Part shown: piece by piece, positions 59,893 to 64,000 of the stretch
Layout of the letters: each line of letters opens with the position of its first letter
Position numbering within the stretch: the stretch's first letter is position 1
Assembly (NCBI GenBank): GCA_951394045.1
Contig: OX595990.1
Span: 3,092,549-3,156,548, forward strand
Source: Nitzschia sp. DOCU1
Taxonomy: Eukaryota; Bacillariophyta; Bacillariophyceae; Bacillariales; Bacillariaceae
Length of the DNA: 64,000 nt
Reading direction: 5' to 3'
Notes under the pieces: model-generated
The model's database searches: none
Told to the model about the DNA's origin: nothing
What the model saw: only the letters and a program-made list of their open reading frames with translations
Translations under genes and position numbers: made by a program

Positions 59893-62800
59893 ATGGTCAA
59901 AGAGGGTTTCTTTGGCAGCGCAACCAAGAAGAGGCAATCTGAAGGTGGCAGCAGTCCGACGAAATCTTTTCTTTCCTCCGCTTCCCCGAGTTCTTCGATT
60001 GCTTCATCGTCTCACTTCTCCAAAACTCCATCCAGCACTAGCAAAAAGACGCCCGGCAAGAAGCTCTTGAAGCGCTTATTTTGTGCTCCTGTTGCTAAGA
60101 GTAGAGACTCGTTCTACGCGGAAACGTCGTTGGAAGGGCCTTTGGACTCCAATAGTACTACTGGGAGTGCGAGTCCACCTGGGGATCACCCGCCGCGTTC
60201 GATCACCACTGCCACACCGTCTAGTTGGAGCTCCACCTCGACAAACAGAAACCGGGACAATCTGTTGCCCCCAGCGCAATCATCGGTGACAAGAAATAAC
60301 AACAGCAGCAACAACATGACGGTTCACAACCCCACTACGGTTCCTCTACCAGAGACCCCACCCTCTAACCGAGGGCCCCTGAAGCAAAACATCTCCGACA
60401 TTCTCAACTCTGGAGGCTTGTCGCAGCACTCATCGGAAGAGGATGTATATTTGCCTCAGTCGTCGTCTTCGTATTCCGACGAGAACGTTGATATGAACTC
60501 CGCTACTCCGGATCGTCACCAATTCTCGGCTTCCATGAGCGGCGACAGTAGCAGTTTCGGGGGCATGCCCATGAAGACGCCTGGCATGGCGATTCCGACC
60601 CCGCAGATAAAGTCGGCTCGTTACCAAGATGACGAAGAAAATCACACGACTAGTCTCGTCTTTCCTCATCCACTCCGTGCCGTTACGGAGAGCCCGGTTC
60701 CTCTTGTGACGAGACATTTATCTCTCTCTCAAAGCGTTTCGGGTTCTCAGGAGAGTGAAGTGACTCCTAGCACTTCGGCGACTAATGAACAAGACGCCGA
60801 TGGTGACGATGCTGACGACGAAGATGACGCCTTTTTGCCGGACGATTTCAAGCAAAACAAGCAGCTTTATACCTGGGAGGAGGTTCAGAAGCTGATCAAG
60901 GAACATGCGGACGAGCTGCAGTTCCAGCTGGATTATCGCCACCAGCAAGAGCTCGAGGATGCCCTCGAGGCTCATTTGCGAGAGCACGGCGCTCAATGGA
61001 AGAAGGATGCAGCGGAAGAGTACGCTCGTCTCAACCGAATGATCAAGGAAGAAAAGTCTATAATCGAGCAAAAGAATTCGGAGCTGTTGGAGCTTGTCAC
61101 GGCAATGAACTTGCTCGAGTCTCAGGCATCGCTGCACTCGAAAGAAAAACGGAAACTGGAAGCCAAATTGCAGGCTCTGGAAGAGGATCTTGCCCAAGGC
61201 GTCTCGGCAAATGATCAGGCCAAGGAGCTTTATCTGAATCAGTTGCAGCAGCAGATTCAAGAGCTACAAGCCGAGCTAAACGAAGCAAAGTCCAACCAGC
61301 CCGACCCCCACTATGTGCAAAAGCTCGAGGCCTCCAAGGCAGACGCCGAGCGCAAAGTCGCGAATCTCGAGCGTATTTTACTGCAAACGAAGGACCAATT
61401 GAAGACTATGGAATTGAATCAGGAGTCGGCTGCCACGGACGAACGCAACTGGGATGTGCTTCACGCGGCACACGACAAGGAACGTCAAGAGCTCGAATCA
61501 GCACACGAGGCCACCAAGCAACAGGTCACAGTACTTCAGTCTCAGCTGGATGCTTTGCGACGAAGCCAGGAGCAAAAAATGCCTGCTGTAGAAGAACTCA
61601 AGGCGCTGAATTCTGAAAAGGCCGTCTTGGAACGTAAACTTCTCGAGTTGCAAACCCATCTCAATACCCGCATCTCCGCTGCAGATGAACAGATCGCCAC
61701 CCTTTCGGCTCAATTGGAAGACGCACGAATCCAGATCGAATCTTTGGAAGAGCAAATGGCCCAAAGCGTTAGAGCCAGTATTGAACAAGCCGTCAATGAA
61801 TCCGCGGCGCCTGAAGCTTCCCATGCGGAACTGTTTGCCGCCAAGGCCGCAGTCGAGACTTTACAGGTTCTTCGTGAAGAGGATCTAAAAGAAAATAAGG
61901 AGTTGAAGAAACGACTGCATAAAATGACGCAAGAGCTGATGCTCTCTCCCCGTGCGAAGGGTCGTGAGAGCATGTTGGAGATGGGTACTATGACTGTGGA
62001 AGTACCACCGTCCCTGTCCAAAAACAAGAGCCCAAGTTTCAGAAAGACCGAAGAGGATTCTCTCATCCGTCTACGATGCGAATTGGAATCGCTTAGGGCA
62101 GAACGAGATGCTCTAGAAAACCAAGTTCGTCAATTGGAACAAGATCGAGACAGCCACTCGGCGGAAGCTGTGATGCAAGTCAGGCAAGAGCTAGAGAAGC
62201 AAATCCAAGTCCTCAAGGATGAGCTAGATCGCCGCTCTTTGGAGTTCCAAACCCAAAAGCGCTCTCTGCAAGCCGATTTGTCAGCGCAGGAAATCGATGA
62301 GCTGACATCGGAAGTCGAAACGCTCAAGGATGAGCATCGAGTAGAAATGGAAGAACAGCGCCTGACCATGAAGGCGGAGAAAGATCAAGCTATAGCGGAG
62401 GCCAATGCACGTTTCGAGGAACTCCGCTCTGGCTTTGAAGAAAAAATGGTGCACCTCGTTGAGGCTCATGGTAAAGAGAAGAAAGCGCTCCTGTCTCAAA
62501 TCGATAAACTCAAGGAGCAGCATCGTCAGCAGGAAGACGCCAAGAAGGAAATCGAGTCTCTCCAAGAAAAACTGGATCGATTACGCATCGAGTTTGAAGA
62601 TGAAAAGGTCGAAATCATTCGCACTAGCTCCAGACAAGCCGATGAACTTCAGACCAAACTCAGCATGCAACAACAAGAGCACGAAGAGGCGCTAGAGTCC
62701 CTCCAACAAACGATCGAGTCTCTCGAATCAGAAATTGCGTCACTTCGTGCGGACGCACAGTCGAAGGAGGCTTTCACAGTTTCAAGTCAGTACCTCGAAG

Positions 62801-63957
62801 AAATGAAAGCCAAGTATGAAGAAGAGATGGAGTCTCTCAAGAGCAAGTCTCACGACGAAGCGGAAAAGCTCGAACATGAGCTCGAGGCGGCATTAACTGA
62901 GCAGGCCCATCTCGAATCCAAGATTGCGACTTTGGAAAAACAACTTGTCGCCATGACGGAATCTCACAAGAAGGAAATCGAGGAGACGGCGCTCAATGCC
63001 AAGATTGAAATGGAGAAGGAGCTGCAGGAACTTGAAGCTACTGTCATGAACATGGGCAAAGGTAATGGTGAATCGTCAAGGCAAATCGCCGAACTCCAGG
63101 CCAAGACGAAAACCGACCAGGAAGAATACGCCCGTCGTATTCGTGAAGTTCGGGAGGAACACAACAAGGAGATTGACGACCTTTTGAAGCAGCTCGACTT
63201 GGTAGAGGCGGAACATGTTGAAAAGACGTCCAACATGCGGCAACTGGTGAAGGAAAAGGAGGCTGTCATTTCTGCACTTGGAGCGCAGCTTGCCGACGCG
63301 GAAACCCGGCTCTCCGCCGCCACGGAAGAGCGGGAGGCATTGACTCGACGCGTTGGGGAGCTGGAAGAAGAAGTTTGCATTGCGAGGGCTGAGACCGAGT
63401 CCAAGGCTAAGGAAGTCAAGCGTCTCATTGCTGAGCGTACCAAAGCAGTTGAACAGGAAGAGATCTTGCGTGAAAAGCTTTGCGAGGCAGCTCGTGAGGA
63501 AATGGTCCAACAGGCAGAAAGTCAGTTCCGCGAGCTGAACTCCACCTACAAGAAGCTTAAGCATTCCTATGATGAAGCGACCGCCAAGATTGCGATGCTC
63601 GACAAGGAACTTGTTGCTGCCAAGAAACGAGCTGACCAGATCAAACGCGAGAAGGAAGCTCGAGAAGAGGATCTTGCCGATGAGCTGGCCCAAGCAAAGG
63701 CAGCCGCTGCCACTGCCGACTTGACGGCTTCAAGGAAAATGAAGCAATACCGAAGTGATTTGGACAAGGCAAAGCAGTTTGAGAAAGATCTTCAGCTCAA
63801 GCTGGACGAAGCGCTGGCTACCAGCGGTTCCGTGCAACGGACACTGGCAAGTGTCGTCGCCGAGAAGGAGAAGCTTCTTGAAGAAAACAAGGAGATGAAG
63901 GCGGTGTGCGAGGAATTGATGGAACTCGTCGAGCAACAGGGGAACTCATCAAAGTAG
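59893..63957 (+). CDS. Long coiled-coil protein of unknown function
   Basis: A 1354-aa single-exon protein; the first in-frame ATG is 59893 in an ACCATGGTC context. The first 290 residues are Ser/Thr-rich and disordered, with several SPTK/TPS-like phosphorylation-type phrases and a short basic KKLLKRLF patch. From about 320 (YTWEEVQKLIKEHADELQFQ) to the end it is almost pure heptad-repeat coiled coil rich in Glu, Lys, Gln and Leu, with a short Pro/Ser break near 690-710 (MLSPRAKGRE, VEVPPSLSKNKSPSF). There is no motor, kinase or membrane segment. Proteins like this serve as Golgi, centrosomal or cytoskeletal tethers, but the sequence does not say which; Golgi targeting domains such as GRIP are not visible at the C-terminus. 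Confidence 0.8.
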   Translation: MVKEGFFGSATKKRQSEGGSSPTKSFLSSASPSSSIASSSHFSKTPSSTSKKTPGKKLLKRLFCAPVAKSRDSFYAETSLEGPLDSNSTTGSASPPGDHPPRSITTATPSSWSSTSTNRNRDNLLPPAQSSVTRNNNSSNNMTVHNPTTVPLPETPPSNRGPLKQNISDILNSGGLSQHSSEEDVYLPQSSSSYSDENVDMNSATPDRHQFSASMSGDSSSFGGMPMKTPGMAIPTPQIKSARYQDDEENHTTSLVFPHPLRAVTESPVPLVTRHLSLSQSVSGSQESEVTPSTSATNEQDADGDDADDEDDAFLPDDFKQNKQLYTWEEVQKLIKEHADELQFQLDYRHQQELEDALEAHLREHGAQWKKDAAEEYARLNRMIKEEKSIIEQKNSELLELVTAMNLLESQASLHSKEKRKLEAKLQALEEDLAQGVSANDQAKELYLNQLQQQIQELQAELNEAKSNQPDPHYVQKLEASKADAERKVANLERILLQTKDQLKTMELNQESAATDERNWDVLHAAHDKERQELESAHEATKQQVTVLQSQLDALRRSQEQKMPAVEELKALNSEKAVLERKLLELQTHLNTRISAADEQIATLSAQLEDARIQIESLEEQMAQSVRASIEQAVNESAAPEASHAELFAAKAAVETLQVLREEDLKENKELKKRLHKMTQELMLSPRAKGRESMLEMGTMTVEVPPSLSKNKSPSFRKTEEDSLIRLRCELESLRAERDALENQVRQLEQDRDSHSAEAVMQVRQELEKQIQVLKDELDRRSLEFQTQKRSLQADLSAQEIDELTSEVETLKDEHRVEMEEQRLTMKAEKDQAIAEANARFEELRSGFEEKMVHLVEAHGKEKKALLSQIDKLKEQHRQQEDAKKEIESLQEKLDRLRIEFEDEKVEIIRTSSRQADELQTKLSMQQQEHEEALESLQQTIESLESEIASLRADAQSKEAFTVSSQYLEEMKAKYEEEMESLKSKSHDEAEKLEHELEAALTEQAHLESKIATLEKQLVAMTESHKKEIEETALNAKIEMEKELQELEATVMNMGKGNGESSRQIAELQAKTKTDQEEYARRIREVREEHNKEIDDLLKQLDLVEAEHVEKTSNMRQLVKEKEAVISALGAQLADAETRLSAATEEREALTRRVGELEEEVCIARAETESKAKEVKRLIAERTKAVEQEEILREKLCEAAREEMVQQAESQFRELNSTYKKLKHSYDEATAKIAMLDKELVAAKKRADQIKREKEAREEDLADELAQAKAAAATADLTASRKMKQYRSDLDKAKQFEKDLQLKLDEALATSGSVQRTLASVVAEKEKLLEENKEMKAVCEELMELVEQQGNSSK

Positions 63958-64000
63958 AAGTCATTAATCAGACTAGAGACAAGTCATCATTTGTGTCATT

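Noticed and set aside
60718..61260. Leu-rich minus-strand frames opposite the coiled-coil gene
   Set aside because: Antisense of Glu/Lys/Gln heptads gives Leu/Phe-rich strings; these mimic membrane proteins and are a known artefact.
1..64000. tRNA, rRNA or CRISPR loci
   Set aside because: No cloverleaf box pairs, rRNA-like blocks or regularly spaced repeats were seen on reading; a tRNAscan or Infernal run would settle it.

Overview
The window reads as nuclear DNA of a diatom. Genes lie on both strands with short GT-AG introns of about 67-115 bp (one of 270 bp). Two proteins carry diatom-type plastid presequences (signal peptide cleaved before Phe). DUF6824, a family mostly known from diatoms, occurs twice, once fused to a CRAL-TRIO-like domain. 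A receptor-type nucleotide cyclase is fused to a phosphodiesterase, and an LRR protein has an N-terminal cytoplasmic tail. A raphid pennate diatom (Seminavis-like) is my guess only. I joined the introns by eye from splice consensus and reading phase, and took only ATG as a start codon.

Layout. 0-9 kb: plastid fibrillin (-), ankyrin protein (+), then a very large single-exon gene (3456-8957, +) that joins a SET methyltransferase, KH-like segments, a cyclin-like region and a CDK-like kinase lobe without catalytic residues. This is the most striking object in the window. 9-10.3 kb: a gene-free block bounded by inverted repeats and full of GTGGGCC motifs, probably a non-autonomous TIR element. 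10.9-14.6 kb: DUF6824 protein (+) and the ribosome-biogenesis protein WDR46/UTP7 (-). 15-33 kb: three GT31-like glycosyltransferase paralogues. The first and second are an inverted duplication sharing a 226-bp identical tract; the third lies next to the second. Between the copies are an LRR membrane protein, a p24 cargo receptor, a plastid-type RNA m5U methyltransferase, a coactosin-like ADF-H protein, signal peptidase SEC11 and an unknown protein.

34-46.9 kb: a low-complexity protein with two helicase-associated (HA) domains, a polytopic lipase-like protein, an MFSD5-like transporter, a small secreted or plastid protein, and the CRAL-TRIO/DUF6824 fusion. 47.9-64 kb: an Orai-like four-TM protein, a GH36-type alpha-galactosidase, BUD13, the cyclase-phosphodiesterase receptor and a long coiled-coil protein.

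There is no operon logic, as expected for a eukaryote. Functional themes are secretory-pathway processing and glycosylation (SEC11, p24, GT31, GH36), plastid functions (fibrillin, RNA methyltransferase), signalling (cyclase-PDE, Orai-like, LRR) and RNA or chromatin (SET fusion, BUD13, WDR46). I saw no rRNA, tRNA or CRISPR array.
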